From: Euglena gracilis | Taxonomy: Eukaryota > Euglenida > Euglenophyceae > Euglenales | Reading direction: 5' to 3' | Length of the DNA: 64,000 nucleotides | Assembly: GCA_039621445.1 (NCBI GenBank) | Contig: CP154954.1 | Location: 13,324,716 to 13,388,715, forward strand | In this document: positions 37,599 to 48,185 of the stretch, piece after piece | Layout of the letters: every line of letters begins with the position of its first letter | Position numbering within the stretch: position 1 is the first letter of the stretch | The notes under the pieces: generated by a model | The model's database searches: none | Told to the model about the DNA's origin: nothing | What the model saw: only the letters and a program-made list of their open reading frames with translations | Program-made: the position numbers and the translations under genes

Positions 37599-40500
37599 CT
37601 GGCCCTCTCCAAATAAGCCTTCGATGGGTGTACATGTATGGATATATGGCAACTGTACGTTTGCATACTGGGGAGGTATCCAAAGGTACACATGCCATAT
37701 ATCCTTGTGTGCTTTTATGGAAGTCATAAGCTACACCCCCCCCCGCCCCAGTGAGTGAACGGCGGGGACCCCCCCCTGAATATGGCAAGAGGTCCCGAAA
37801 TCAAATGTGACTGTGTTTTTGCAATGCAACTGTGCAAAATCCCCAACTTCCTAATGATTTCCTCCCCGATGTCCTAACGATTACTTTTTCTGTTAGAATT
37901 AGCAATTTTCAGATAATCGTTACTGATAATCAGCTATTGGACCCTTTCTGGGAAAAAAAAGTTGGGTCAAATTTTCAGCACTTACAAAAAATACCCCCCC
38001 CTGTGGTTGGGTCAGTCAACACTAAGCCACGGTGTGGTCATGACAGCATGGCAGGCACGATGGCATTCAGTGCTCCTGAGGAATGGCACAGAGATGCAGT
38101 GCAGATGCAGAGCGCAGAAGAAATTTGCATCCAAAAGAAAGGAATAATCCACTGAAATGGCATTCTAAGCTGCATAAAATTGAAGACAGAAGACACGTGT
38201 GGTCATAATCACATGTGAGGATTGTGGTTTTCATCATCACATGTGAATGAATGAACAAAGGGAGGGGGAAAAATTGCAGCAGCAACGTAGTCAATTAAAC
38301 ATAATCTTGCGAACACCGGTTCGCTCGCAGCACGGATCATGTTTTGGAAAAAGAACTTCCCTTTGCCAACTGAAGATGGGTCCCCCTCATTCAATTTAAT
38401 TCAACTTGTCACAAAAAATTGGAAAATTTGGAAAATTGGAAAAACTGGGAGGGGGGAAAGGAGGTCTCGTCAGGGGGTGATGCTGATGGGACTGATCAGG
38501 CCAATTCACACACCAGGGTGAGAAAGAGATAACGATTGATTTGTCACTTGTCACCACATTATGAGTTCATTGAGAAAAAGATAGACCTGTGGAGGACACA
38601 GCATCAAAAGTGACGACCATAAAGTCAACTGAAAGATGTGCAATTTACAGGAAAACCAAACGACAGGAACAATGAAAGCAATCTCAAACAATGAAAAAAC
38701 AAAATGCAAAAATGAAGTTGACAGAGGGCGCCATGTTCCGGTACGGGATGCACAGTTGGCCATACAATGAAGTTGCCTAACACTGGATGGTGTGCTGACG
38801 CAACTTTTAAAATGGTCAGAAATAATTGGGAAAACAAAGCACTGAGTGGGATTAAGTGGTATTGTGGTTCTTGTATTGTGTTAAGGGCTCTGAGGAGACT
38901 GAGGAGGCAGTGAGACCAACGGCAAAAAAAAAGTTAGTTTTTGCCCAAATGGTCACCATGTCGAAGTCAATGCCCCCTCGGCCCGCATTGGCAGGGGTTG
39001 CTATCAAGTTGGGGTCCACGAGTCACTACATGAGCCACTTCACCTCCTTGCCTGAGGCCGGGTTTGGTTTTCGAATACGGAAGGGGTCAAGAAGAGGAAA
39101 AATTTTTGCTCTCACCAGGCTTCTTCTACCATCAAAACCCATAATGGGGTGATTTTTTGTCTCAAATTGCACCTTTTGGTATTTTCCTGTCTGTTTTCAG
39201 TCTGAACATGGTGGAATTCATGTAAAACTTGCAAAAAATACGGTCCCAGCTCCCAGGAAAACTCCTTTGTTTCTGTGGCGCTCTGTGCAAAATGGGGGGG
39301 GGGGATATTATTTGGGCGGCTGAAGTTGAGGAATGTTGTTTGGGAGGAATATTATTTGGGGGGATACTATTTGGGGCGGGTTTATGCCTACCAACCCAGG
39401 GAGGGGAGCAAAGCATTTTCATCCCCTCCAGGGGGGGGGGGGGACACAATTGGGATAATGTGCACTGTCGGAAACTTTGCTCCTGTATTAGATGGATGCA
39501 AACAATCAAATGATTGTTCATGATAAAAATGTATTACAGAAAAAAACATTATATTTATTGAAAATTTAATATATACTTTATTAATATTATTTTAATGATG
39601 GCACAGGCTTTCGCGCAAACTGAAACGGCAACATCAGAACACACAGGTCGAGACAATTTTGCATCGTGTCATGGTGCAACAACTTGCGGGACAGGATTTG
39701 CATCGCGCAAGTGGGTGATGGGATAAACCATCAAGAAAAAACCCACTTTTAAAAAAGGTGGATGGCCAGCACGCCGAAGGTGGCTGGTCAACAGCACTTG
39801 GGGTGGGGATGAAATTGGCTGGGGGCTCCCCAGGCTTCGATATAAGGGCAGGTGGGGGGGGTCCGGACCCCCTGGTCAAGGGGGGGACACCCCCCCACCT
39901 AAACAATTGCGTGGCCCAGGTGACGGATTGTCAGCCCAGTGCGAAGCGCCGGGCCGAAAGATTTTAACCCCCAAAACGGCCAAAAGTGCCATTTTGGGCA
40001 CTTTTGGCAAAAATTTGTCAAAAATGCAAAAAAAAATCGGTGCGAAGCGCCGGAAAAAATTTACCTTTTCGGGGTACCAGATATCCCCCTCCAGTCCTGG
40101 TTGAGAAAGTATCAAAGACACCTGGGCAGGGGACTCAAGATAAGGTTTGCACACTGAGTAAACCAACAATGAACGGAAATTTCACTACGTACATCAGTTT
40201 CCCAGCAAAAAAAAAAAACGGCAAGTTCTCAATTGCATCAAAAAATGATATTTTCCAAAACAAAATATCCCGGGCCATGTGCAATTAATTGCACAAAATT
40301 GCAAAAATTGCACGGTGCAATTTTCTCCCCCCTGCAGTCCAGGGGGGGAGGGGGGGTTGGGGGACACCCCCTACCTAAACCCCATATGCCCTCCTTATAT
40401 CGAACCCTGGGGCCCCCCTCCATCGGTCACAGTGGAGCGACGGAGGGCGGTGTGAGGTCAGGCTTCTTTTGCCGCCCTTTGTGGAGTGCCTGCTGGTGTT

Positions 40501-41068
40501 AGTGGGCACTGAACGGCGGGGTTCTTTGGACTGGGCAAATCTCCCAGGAAAACGGCCATTGCCAAACCCTGATGCTTTCTGCTGGGGGACCATAGCACTG
40601 CCCACCCCAAAGCCCCCTCCCCCCCGGGTGTCGGTAATGTCTTCCCCTTGCGTGCCCATTCGATGAGGGGCAGGAGCCAGAGATTCACTTAACACCTGTG
40701 TGACCCACCCCCAGGGGAGGTCAAGAATGGGTGGGTGGGTTTAGGCTGCTGGACCCCCCCGGGGGTTGAGGTGCACCACGGATCAGTCTTTTGCCTGGCT
40801 GAAGGCCAGACCAGCGAAAAAAAAACTTCAGAGGTTTTGGGCCAATTTTGGAGGGGTTTTGGGTGGGTGGGTGGTTTCATGGACCCCTGGGGGGGATTTG
40901 TGGGTGGGGGGTATTGGCGGTGGGTTTGGGCCCAGGAAAAAGTGCCCCCCCCCTCTGTGGTCACAAAGTGAATCAGACATATGGGAAGCCCAAAACCCAC
41001 CTCCGCTTCCCAAAGTCCGGGGGGGGGGGGGGGCTACCATAAGAAAATAAATTTAAAAAAGCCTGGGG
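37599..41068. other. Intron-like interval
   Basis: About 3.5 kb between the C2-end exon and the linker exon. On the minus strand it starts CCC-CAG-GCTTTTTTAAA and ends GGGCCAG. It contains GCGAAGCGCC hairpins at 39940 and 40037, a partial element end CAGGCTTCTTTTGCC at 40459, and AT-rich stretches near 39530-39600. No exon recognised. Confidence 0.65.
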
Positions 41069-41196
41069 AACATCGTCCAGCCGCCAGCTGACCCGCACGC
41101 GGCCGGACACGAACCGCTTGTAGTCGGCAAAGCAGGCCGGGCGGGGGCGGATGTCCACCCAGACATTGCCGCGGCTGGCGGTGCCGCCGAGGGCCC
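41069..41196 (-). CDS. Exon: end of C2 domain and linker
   Basis: 128 nt entering in phase 1 after GACCAG. It reads ALGGTASRGNVWVDIRPRP, matching the last strand of a C2 domain (G-x-x-W-V-x-L-x-P type), then YKRFVSGRVRVSWRLDDV, another short beta-rich stretch. The exon stops where CCC-CAG-GCTTTTTTAAA begins: CAG at +4 to +6 followed by a sequence like the element ends. A conventional GT donor is absent. Confidence 0.75.
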
Positions 41197-42121
41197 CTGG
41201 TCAGGGGGAGGGTGTAGAGAGGGTGGGGTGTGAAATACAACGTGCTGGTCATTTGGGTCACACTTCCCAAAGGGATTTTGGGTCGCAGAGCCCTGCGTTC
41301 CCTGCGGGTCGGGTAGGCATACCCAGCAACCCACAACGGTGGAGGTTGCCCAACTAAAACAAACTGAACAGAAACAGAGGCTTTTTTTTAGGCCGGGGGG
41401 GGGGGACACCGACCCACCCACCCTCTGGTGGGGACCGCCGTCGAGTCAAATGGGTATCCCCCCCAGAAAAAGGATTCCTTTATTTTCGGAGCAAAAATAC
41501 CGAAAGAAATTTGGTGCCCAATATTTGAGACCTGAAATTGAGACCCAAAACCATCCTCCCCCCCCTGCGTCACCAACCTTAAAAAGTCCCTGTTGGAATG
41601 AACAAACACCAGCCTTGAATCTGTAAAAAAAATTCAAAATTGGGACCCCAAGCGAGTGGCCTTAACAAACACATCAGAGCCCTTGGCCTTTGTTTCAAGA
41701 GGTCAGTCCCCTCCTTCCGCATCTGCAACCGCCACGCCTTGATCACGAACACTTGAAATCTTAGGTTGAAAAATTGACTCCTCGCGCAGTCCCTCGGAGA
41801 ACACCGAGGAGAGAAGGGACGTTGAGGGACACCTTGGGCTCCACACTTCCCCCAAGTGGGTCATGCCTAATTTGCCGTCTTTTTGAAGGTGAATATTTTT
41901 GGGAAGGTTAGGCTTTGCCCCTTTAGTGCCTTATTTCACATGTATGCTCACTAAAGATCTTCGGTAAAAGGTGTCCCTCCAACATGGAATCTGGAAGTGG
42001 GGAGGAAAGGACCTCCAAGGACAGATCCTGACCACCACCACTGAAGACGACGCTCCACCAATTTTGCATCACGCATTGGTTATGAAAAAAAAAAATCACT
42101 GGAGGAGTTCATTGTGCACAC

Positions 42122-42233
42122 CTGTGGTCTGGAACTGCCCCTCCCCAAGGAAGTCGTCCGATGAAGACCGGTCCCAATCCCACAGGAATACTTGGACACG
42201 TGTGTTGGGACTGAACACGATGAACTCCATGGT
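42122..42233 (-). CDS. Exon: C2 domain, calcium loop 3
   Basis: 112 nt between GCTTCAG/ACC and ACCACAG/GTGTGC. It encodes MEFIVFSPNTRVQVFLWDWD and then RSSSDDFLGEG. The W-D-W-D plus S-D-D motif supplies the three acidic residues of loop 3; with the two in the previous exon, all five usual calcium ligands are present. Phase 0 entry and phase 1 exit match both neighbours. This is one of the most secure domain calls in the window. Confidence 0.93.
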
Positions 42234-42641
42234 CTGAAGCAATGTCCAGCACGGTGCATCCCACCTTGCCCACACACAGAACACTTCACCATCGCCATGC
42301 TGCCAAGTACCTATTGCATCACACCTCCTCAAACAAGGGGTGCATATCCTTCATCTTGGACTTTGTACCGGCAGAGTGTCATCGTGCGCCAGTTGAAGGC
42401 AAAAAAAAGACATGAAAAAAAATTGCAAAATGAAAACGTGCAAAGTGAAAATGAAAGCAGATTGATTAAATTGGGGGGAAAGCACAAAAAAAGACCATGA
42501 GCGAGCACGTCAGTCATATGTGTGGGCTGTGTCTGGGCTTTATATGGAGTTGTGTGTCTGTGTTTGTAAAAGCCTGTGTGGGCCAATGTGTGTGTGTGTG
42601 TGTGTGTGTGTCATGTGTGTTTTGTGGAAGCCATCCTGAAC

Positions 42642-42745
42642 CCGATCCATTTGTTCGCCAACCATCACCACAACGTAGGGGTCGGTGGATATGTAGTCTG
42701 AGCTTCGGAATCCGTGGGCACAGTGGACCGTCACGACAAGTCGGC
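42642..42745 (-). CDS. Exon: C2 domain, first half with calcium loop 1
   Basis: 104 nt, conventional acceptor CTGTCAG/GCCG and donor CGG/GTTCAG. It encodes RLVVTVHCAHGFRSSDYIST then DPYVVVMVGEQ, the classic C2 sequence: first beta strand, loop 1 with Asp in SSDY, and the TDPYVVV strand with the second Asp. C2 domains of this type bind phospholipid in a calcium-dependent way. It joins in phase 1 directly after the last helix of the membrane block (LTLVAG), so little linker separates membrane and C2. Note the intron after it begins GTT-CAG, satisfying both the conventional GT and the CAG rule. Confidence 0.92.
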
Positions 42746-43145
42746 CTGACAGGGTGCGGAGGAGGAAGGGAACGTCAGGAAACCCAATACTCAAGGAAGG
42801 CGAACAAGAGAGCTTGAATCCTGGTAAACGGGGGGGGGTGGGGGGGGGGCTGGGATAGGGTCAGGATAGTGGTCATGATTAGAGAAAGTGTCAGGCAGTT
42901 TGAAGTAAAAATGCAGTTAAAAAATTGCCCATTTGAATGAATGGAAAATGGATCGTCCCATTACAAATCATCACCATCCCCTCTCGGGTCATCATTCCAA
43001 TAAAAAAAAAGACACCAAAAAATGGCTGCCCGGCACAACACATAAAGAACCAGCAACGTTCCTGATGCAGTCGTTCAGTGGTAATATCTCTTGCGTGTGT
43101 GTGGTATGTGTGTGTGTGTGTGCCTGCATGTGTGTTTGTGTGTGT

Positions 43146-43582
43146 GCCCCCTCCAGGCTTTTGCTTAAGGACCCCCGGGGGGGGGGGGGGGACTGGCAAG
43201 CCATTCGGCAAGAGACTGGGAAAAGCGAACTAGCTAAACCCCCCCTCCCCCCCGGGAGGGGGGGGGGTCCGGGGGTCCCCCGGACTGGAAAAAAAGTTTT
43301 CCTCCGGCGCTGCGCGCCGGAGGAAAAATGAAGTTTTTAACAGGTTTTTGGCTGATTTTGTTCCAAAAATTCCCAAAAATGGCCAAAAACGGGCATTTTT
43401 GGCCATTTTTGGGGGTCCCAAAAAAATTTTTCGGCGCTTCGCGCCGGTCACTGGAAAAAAAATTTCCACTAGCTAGCCCTGCTAGAAAACCCACTAGCCA
43501 AATTTGGACTAGCTGCAGTCCAGCCCCCCCCCGGGGGGGGGGGGGGGAACTGCAATCCCTTAAGCAAAAGCCTGGCCCCCTC
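43146..43582. mobile_element. TIR element with perfect 8-bp duplication (copy 1 of a pair)
   Basis: Body 43154-43574 (421 bp). The left end is CAGGCTTTTGCTTAAGG and the right end CCCTTAAGCAAAAGCCTG, a near-perfect inverted repeat. The flanks GCCCCCTC at 43146-43153 and 43575-43582 are identical. Inside are GC hairpins (CGGCGCTGCGCGCCG and CGGCGCTTCGCGCCG) and C/G runs, and no convincing ORF. It lies in the intron between exons 43816 and 42745. It shares most of its sequence with the element at 51814-52814. Confidence 0.9.
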
Positions 43583-43815
43583 GCGCGTGTTGTGGGTGTG
43601 GAAGGTGGGGACCTACACACCCACGTAGGGGCGCACGAAAGGCTTCGCCCGTAGCCGCACGCCATCCAAATGGGAGGCATATGTGAAGCACCGAAGAATC
43701 GGATAGCGAGCGAAAACTGCGGAAGAAATAGACAGCATGGAGCCATCCTCACTGCAGACTGGCTTTGGGAAGAAACCGATTCATATGGATGACCTCGAGG
43801 CACGGCACGCCAGAC

Positions 43816-43916
43816 CGGCAACAAGAGTGAGGTACACCGCCAGGATGAAGTTCAGCATCACCCAGCCAGGCAGGACAATCGCGAGGAGGAAGCACAAGGT
43901 GAAGAAGAGGAGGGAC
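43816..43916 (-). CDS. Exon: two transmembrane helices of the MCTP-like block
   Basis: 101 nt reading 33 codons: LLFFTLCFLLAIVLPGWVM followed by LNFILAVYLTLVAG. Two hydrophobic helices separated by LPGW form a hairpin, as expected near the end of an MCTP-type membrane region. The donor is GCCG/GTCTGG in phase 1, matching phase 1 entry of the C2 exon at 42745. The 5' border is three bases inside the duplication flanking the intron element. Frame, hydrophobicity and both phases agree. Confidence 0.85.
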
Positions 43917-44238
43917 AGGACCAGGCTTCTTTTAACCAAACTGGGGGGGGAGGGGGAGTACCTTTTGCAATGGGATGCCTGCCCATAGCAGGCACATCCC
44001 CTGGGGGAGGGTCGGTTTTGGACCACGGTGCCTGCCGACTCAGGCAAATTTCGTTTGAAAATGGCCATTTTTCGGGTCCCCGGCGCATTCGGCGCCAGGG
44101 TGTGTGCTATTGCACTGCCCACCCTAAAACCCTACCCCCCCCCCAGGGGGATCGAAAGTGCCCTACCCCCCTGCCTGCCCATAGCACTCACCTTCATGGG
44201 GGGGGGGGGATTTCCGTAAAAAGAAGCCCAGACAAGAC
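43914..44238 (-). mobile_element. MITE-like element acting as a nonconventional intron
   Basis: Element body 43922-44230 (309 bp), flanked by GACAGGAC (43914-43921) and GACAAGAC (44231-44238), an 8-bp duplication matching at 7 of 8. The left end reads CAGGCTTCTTTTAACC and the right end AAAAAGAAGCCCA: inverted repeats with GAAGCC/GGCTTC cores. It separates two exons of the membrane block. Deleting the body plus one duplication copy gives codons for S-V-L-S with no frame change. On the coding strand the intron would run 44233 to 43917, with three duplication bases at its 5' end and five at its 3' end. The 5' triplet at +4 is TGG rather than CAG; the 3' CTG is intact. There is no ORF inside. Confidence 0.85.
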
Positions 44239-44323
44239 GCTGGAGCGGGGGTGTTGCCAGGTGGCGAGGGACAGGAAGCGGTCAATGATCCGCCAGTTCA
44301 GCCACGCAGTGCTGACCATCAAC
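44234..44323 (-). CDS. Exon: MCTP-like amphipathic segment before second helical hairpin
   Basis: 90 nt reading 29 codons with TAWLNWRIIDRFLSLATWQH then PRSSV. The W-x-x-P-x-x-S arrangement repeats the pattern of the exon at 46931-47075, suggesting a second copy of the helical hairpin unit. The right border is set by a conventional CCCCAG; the frame is open about 50 nt further upstream, so the true start could be earlier. The left border lies inside the 8-bp duplication of a transposon-like intron, after five of its eight bases. Confidence 0.75.
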
Positions 44324-45670
44324 CTGGGGTGTGGCGCACCGCATGGGAATGCCAGATACATCACAAGAGTGTGCAGCAGAAGTCAGTAGTGCAGTGTCCA
44401 AGTGAGTGCTGCTAACTCCTGGGCAATGGAAACTACAGCCCAACATTTGTTTCCCAGTCCTGACAGAAGCAAAAGCCCAAAATACCAAAATACCAGAACC
44501 TAAAAAACCTTCATCTATAGTCAAAAACAGAGAGAGCAGACACCTTACCACCGGAAAATGGAAAAAAATCAAACATGTGTATAAATATTTGAAACATTCA
44601 TGAACTTGCACTGAATTAATTTGCAGTGCCCATCCCCTGGCAGATCAAAGCGACATCCCTATTTTAAAAAAACTTTATACTTTATACTTTAAAAAAAAAG
44701 TATCCACTGATGGGGGTTTAGTTTGACAGTATTTGCTTGAAAAGAATTGCATTTGGAAATTTAAGAATTATGGATTGATGCAAATGGAAAGATACAAACA
44801 TTTTCATTTTTGGATACACAGGTGCACATCAGTTCATCATTGGGGATGGCACACCTCCCAAGTTCTTGCTTGGTTTTCTTGGTTCGTTCTGATTTCATAT
44901 GTGATGGTTTGCACACCTGACAAGGTGGCGTGGCTTGGTTTGGGAGGGAGGGTTCTGCAAAACAGCTGCAACACTTACGAACTTGGCATGTCATGTGAAG
45001 GTATTCAGTTTGAAATATCATGTCTGCCAAACAACACATTCCCCATTTGGCATCAGTTCCTGGTCTCTTTCCTTCAAAAAAACCAAGTTGATGAGATCCG
45101 GTGAGAAAAACCATCTGATCACTTTGACACCCCTTTAAAAAGAACACTTCGAGTTTGAAACACAAAATGATCATTGCTTTTGAACACCTCTTTTTGAAAT
45201 CTTGAAGAAGTCTTGAAATTACACAAGTGCATACTGGTGTTGTCAAGCAATGCAACATGCTGCCTCCAAGCAGGCAAAGAACTGACATTTTTGCAAACCT
45301 TCTGGCATTCTTTCAAGGAATCCATGGTGCTCTCTTTTCCTCAGTGGCAAAATGGCAGTAGTTAAATGACTTTTTAGGGAGAAAGCAACCCACATGGCGC
45401 AAAGACAGACAAAGACAGGCTCAAACAAGAAGTCAAATGTCCCTGCCAAAAAGTTACTTGTGAATCATCAGGAACGAACTGTCTGGAGTCCTTGGTGCTG
45501 TTGCCCAGTGCTGTGCTCGCAAGCAGTATTGAGTTTTCTAAACGTACTGTTGATTGCCAGAGCGTCTATTTACAGCCAAGGCCAATCCACCTGACCCAGT
45601 GTTGCCTTGGCCAAAACACGCTTTCGCATGGATAAAGAAGAAGAAATAAAAACCCAAAAAAAGCCGGACC

Positions 45671-45709
45671 GAAGATCAGCGCGATATTCTCCAGGGTTTG
45701 GATTAGGGC
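45671..45709 (-). CDS. Short exon: second helix of the hairpin (extent uncertain)
   Basis: Thirteen codons (ALIQTLENIALIF) starting after CTGGTGCG, i.e. CTG at -8. The intron before it has a GT donor but no AG acceptor, a mixed border type that has been reported in euglenids as 'intermediate'. I end the exon where GGT-CCG-GCTTTTTTT begins, because that resembles the terminal repeat of the intron elements. Alternatively the frame stays open for about 25 more hydrophobic codons, which could be coding. Confidence 0.5.
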
Positions 45710-45925
45710 CGCACCAGCGGTTGTGGATAGGATTTTGGTGGGGCTAGGGAAAGTTTGGGGTTGAGTGTGATCCAGGGCAACGTTTTGGTCATTTCCGGCC
45801 ATCTTCGGCCACTTCTCGGCCCTTTTCAGCCATTTTCGACCATTTTCACTATAGGTGCCTGCCCAGGATGCGTCCATGTGACCTTCCCAGGTACACCGGG
45901 AGAGTCGGTGGCGGACCCGGCACAC

Positions 45926-45993
45926 CTTTTCAGTCCAGAAATTGCGCTGCCGGTACCCAATCACATAGCTGGCAACGAACAGGGCAAAGAAGC
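45926..45993 (-). CDS. Exon: first transmembrane helix of the MCTP-like block
   Basis: 68 nt between GTGCCAG/GCTTC and GAAAAG/GTGTGCC. It encodes FFALFVASYVIGYRQRNFW plus a charged end (TEK), a hydrophobic helix followed by basic/aromatic residues at the membrane edge. Phase 1 entry fits the preceding exon exactly and phase 0 exit fits the next. The + strand sequence AAAGAAGCCTGG at this exon's 5' border looks like the transposon ends seen elsewhere in the window, but the conventional AG reading gives a clean join. Confidence 0.75.
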
Positions 45994-46930
45994 CTGGCAC
46001 TGCAGCAGGGCCGTACAGGTGGCCACACAATGTTCACAATAACCAACTCTGGGGTTAAGAAAAATGGCGGGGGTGGAACAGACGGCCACTCCCTCTGGTT
46101 CAGCACAGTCGGACACCCCCTCTGGGGGGGGGGGTCCGACCTAATTGACCTGCGGATCGATAATAATTGTATGGTTGAGAATCCTGTTTCAGCATTGAAA
46201 AAGCAGGAATGCTTAAACTTTCTTTGCGAAATAAATATTGCTGCAGGCTCTTTTCAACCCGGGGTTCCTTGTGCTGTGGGATTTCCGCCTAAAGCAGGCA
46301 CCCTGGGGGGGAGGGGGGAGGTATCGATCCTGGCTGAATTTCCCTGAATATGCCCCACTTCTTTCGGACGGGTGGTGTGCTTCAGCACCACAACCCCAAC
46401 CCGACCCCCCCTGACTGCCCGTAGTACCCCCCCCCCCGAAGGCACGAACTTCCAGAAAAGCCTGATTGAGAATTGTGCTATCCTGTTCAGATGGTGGATT
46501 TATTCACTTCTCACACGCAAGTGCGGTCCTGGCTCCACAGGCGGTAATGCCCCATCACCCCATTGAAAGCCATCACTGTGCGAGGGGACGGAAAGCAAAC
46601 ACAGAATGATACCAGGTGTGCATGAAGAACCAAAACAATACGGAACCTGGAAAAAAACCAATCACGTGCAGGTGATCACATTGGTTTCGAGCAACAGGTG
46701 GCACAACCCTCCTGTGTGACTGCCACAACTTAGACCCCGCTTTGCAAAATATACAAGCAAAATTGTTTTTTGCAGACGAGACTTTAAGAGCTAAACTTGA
46801 GGTTTTTGTGGACAATTACAGGGAAAGACGTCCTGCAGATTCCACAGCACTTTTTTGCAATTTCAGACGCTCCCTGGCAGAAAACAAAGCCAGAAGTCCG
46901 CTTGTTTTGTGCAGCGGTCAACAGTCACAC

Positions 46931-47075
46931 CCGCGCCAAACACCAGCGTCGACTTCCAAGGGTTGTCAAACAGCAGCAGCCGGTTCCACGCCTCCAGCCG
47001 CGGCGCGAGGCCGGAGGACTCTGCCTTCAGCAGGATGCGGGCCCGGGCAGACCGCACCGCCAGCACCACGTCTTC
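46931..47075 (-). CDS. Exon: MCTP-like amphipathic segment leading into first transmembrane helix
   Basis: 145 nt, 48 codons plus one base. It reads an Arg-rich helix (VRSARARILLKAESSG) and then LEAWNRLLLFDNPWKSTLVF. A basic amphipathic stretch, then a W/F-D-x-P-x-x-S motif opening a helix, is how the C-terminal membrane region (PRT_C) of MCTP proteins begins; that comparison is from memory of the family, not a search. The donor is GCGG/GTGTGA, phase 1, and the next exon enters in phase 1 to complete GAGFFALFVASYVIGY. The start follows CTGGGCCC, the nonconventional 3' pattern. Confidence 0.8.
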
Positions 47076-48116
47076 GGGCCCAGCCCCCCAGCTGAGGGGA
47101 CGGGGGTGGCACATGGTATGTGTCATCCTTGAGCATTTTTTCAAAAAATGTGCATTTTTGTGTATTTTTTTCAAAAAAATCGCATTTTTTGCGCATTTTT
47201 GTGCCAAATTTTGTGCCGCATGACATTGAAATTCCTTTTTCACAGTCTGCCAAATTTTTCCAAACGTTCTTCACAAAAAATCCTGCCAAATGTTTCCGGA
47301 CCCTTTTGGCCATGACCGCCAAATTTTTCCGTCTCAAAAAAATTCCATTTCGAACTTCTATTTGGAACAAAAAAAAAGTGGCGATGTGGGACCTAGAGGG
47401 CAGCCTGTCAGGAAAGAACATCAAAACGAAGGAGAACGGGGACTTGGCCGATGTTAAACTTTCGCAAATCCCCCCCCCTTTTTTGTAGAAAGAGGCGTCC
47501 ATAACTTCAATTATAAAAAAAAAACTGAGCTGTCTGCAAAAAATGAAAACTGGGTTGGCATCAAAAGCTTTTTTAAACCCCGGGGGGAGGGTGGTTTGAA
47601 CCCACCCACCCCCTGAGGGACCCTGGGGGGGGGGGGGCTCGGGGGACCCCCTAGGGGGAGGGATCCCGCAGGCCAGCTTGAGAAATTCGCTGGCTGGACC
47701 CCCCTTGGGGGTGGGGGTCCAGGAGTGGGGGGGGGGGGGTCCGGCCGGCTGGCAGTTGGACCCGGCGGAGACCCGAACACAGGCAAAAAAAACCTGAATT
47801 AGGCCAGGTTGGCATTTTTCAGCCAGACGGGTTGCCTTTTTTTTTTGGCCCTCTTTGACCGTTTTTCAAAAATGGCACTTCGCACCGAAAAAAATTTTCG
47901 GTCTGGCCGAACTTAATTTTAGTGCCCCCCCCCCCCACTGGGGGGGGCCGCAACCCAGCTGGGAGCTGCTGGCTGGAAAAAAAAAATGCTCACTGAGTGG
48001 ACCTCCAGGGGGGGGGGGGCTGGCCCCCTCCGGCTTGATCTTATCGCATCTTCATCCATCAATAACTATCGACATTTTGAGCTAATTGGGTTGATGATGC
48101 TGGGCTTCTCCTGAGT
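47076..48116. other. Nonconventional intron in the membrane block
   Basis: About 1.04 kb. On the minus strand it begins ACT-CAG-GAGAAGCCCAG and ends GGG-CTG-GGCCC. It has TTTTTTGCGCATTTTTG-like repeats (47120-47210) and C/G runs (47590-47760). The TTCTCC/GGAGAA sequence near its 5' end recalls the element ends but no duplication is visible. Confidence 0.6.
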
Positions 48117-48185
48117 GCACCACAAGAGTTCAGTGAGGAGCTGGCCCCAATCCATTTCTGGATAGATGATATCCTGCACCGGAAT
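48117..48185 (-). CDS. Exon at the start of the MCTP-like membrane block
   Basis: 69 nt starting after TTTCAG and reading 23 residues with YPEMDWGQLLTELLWC. The following intron starts ACT-CAG and ends CTG-GGCCC before the next exon, giving CAG at +4 to +6 and CTG at -8 to -6, with phase 0 on both sides. That double border match plus frame continuity into the next exon is the main support. The function of the segment is not recognised. Confidence 0.55.
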
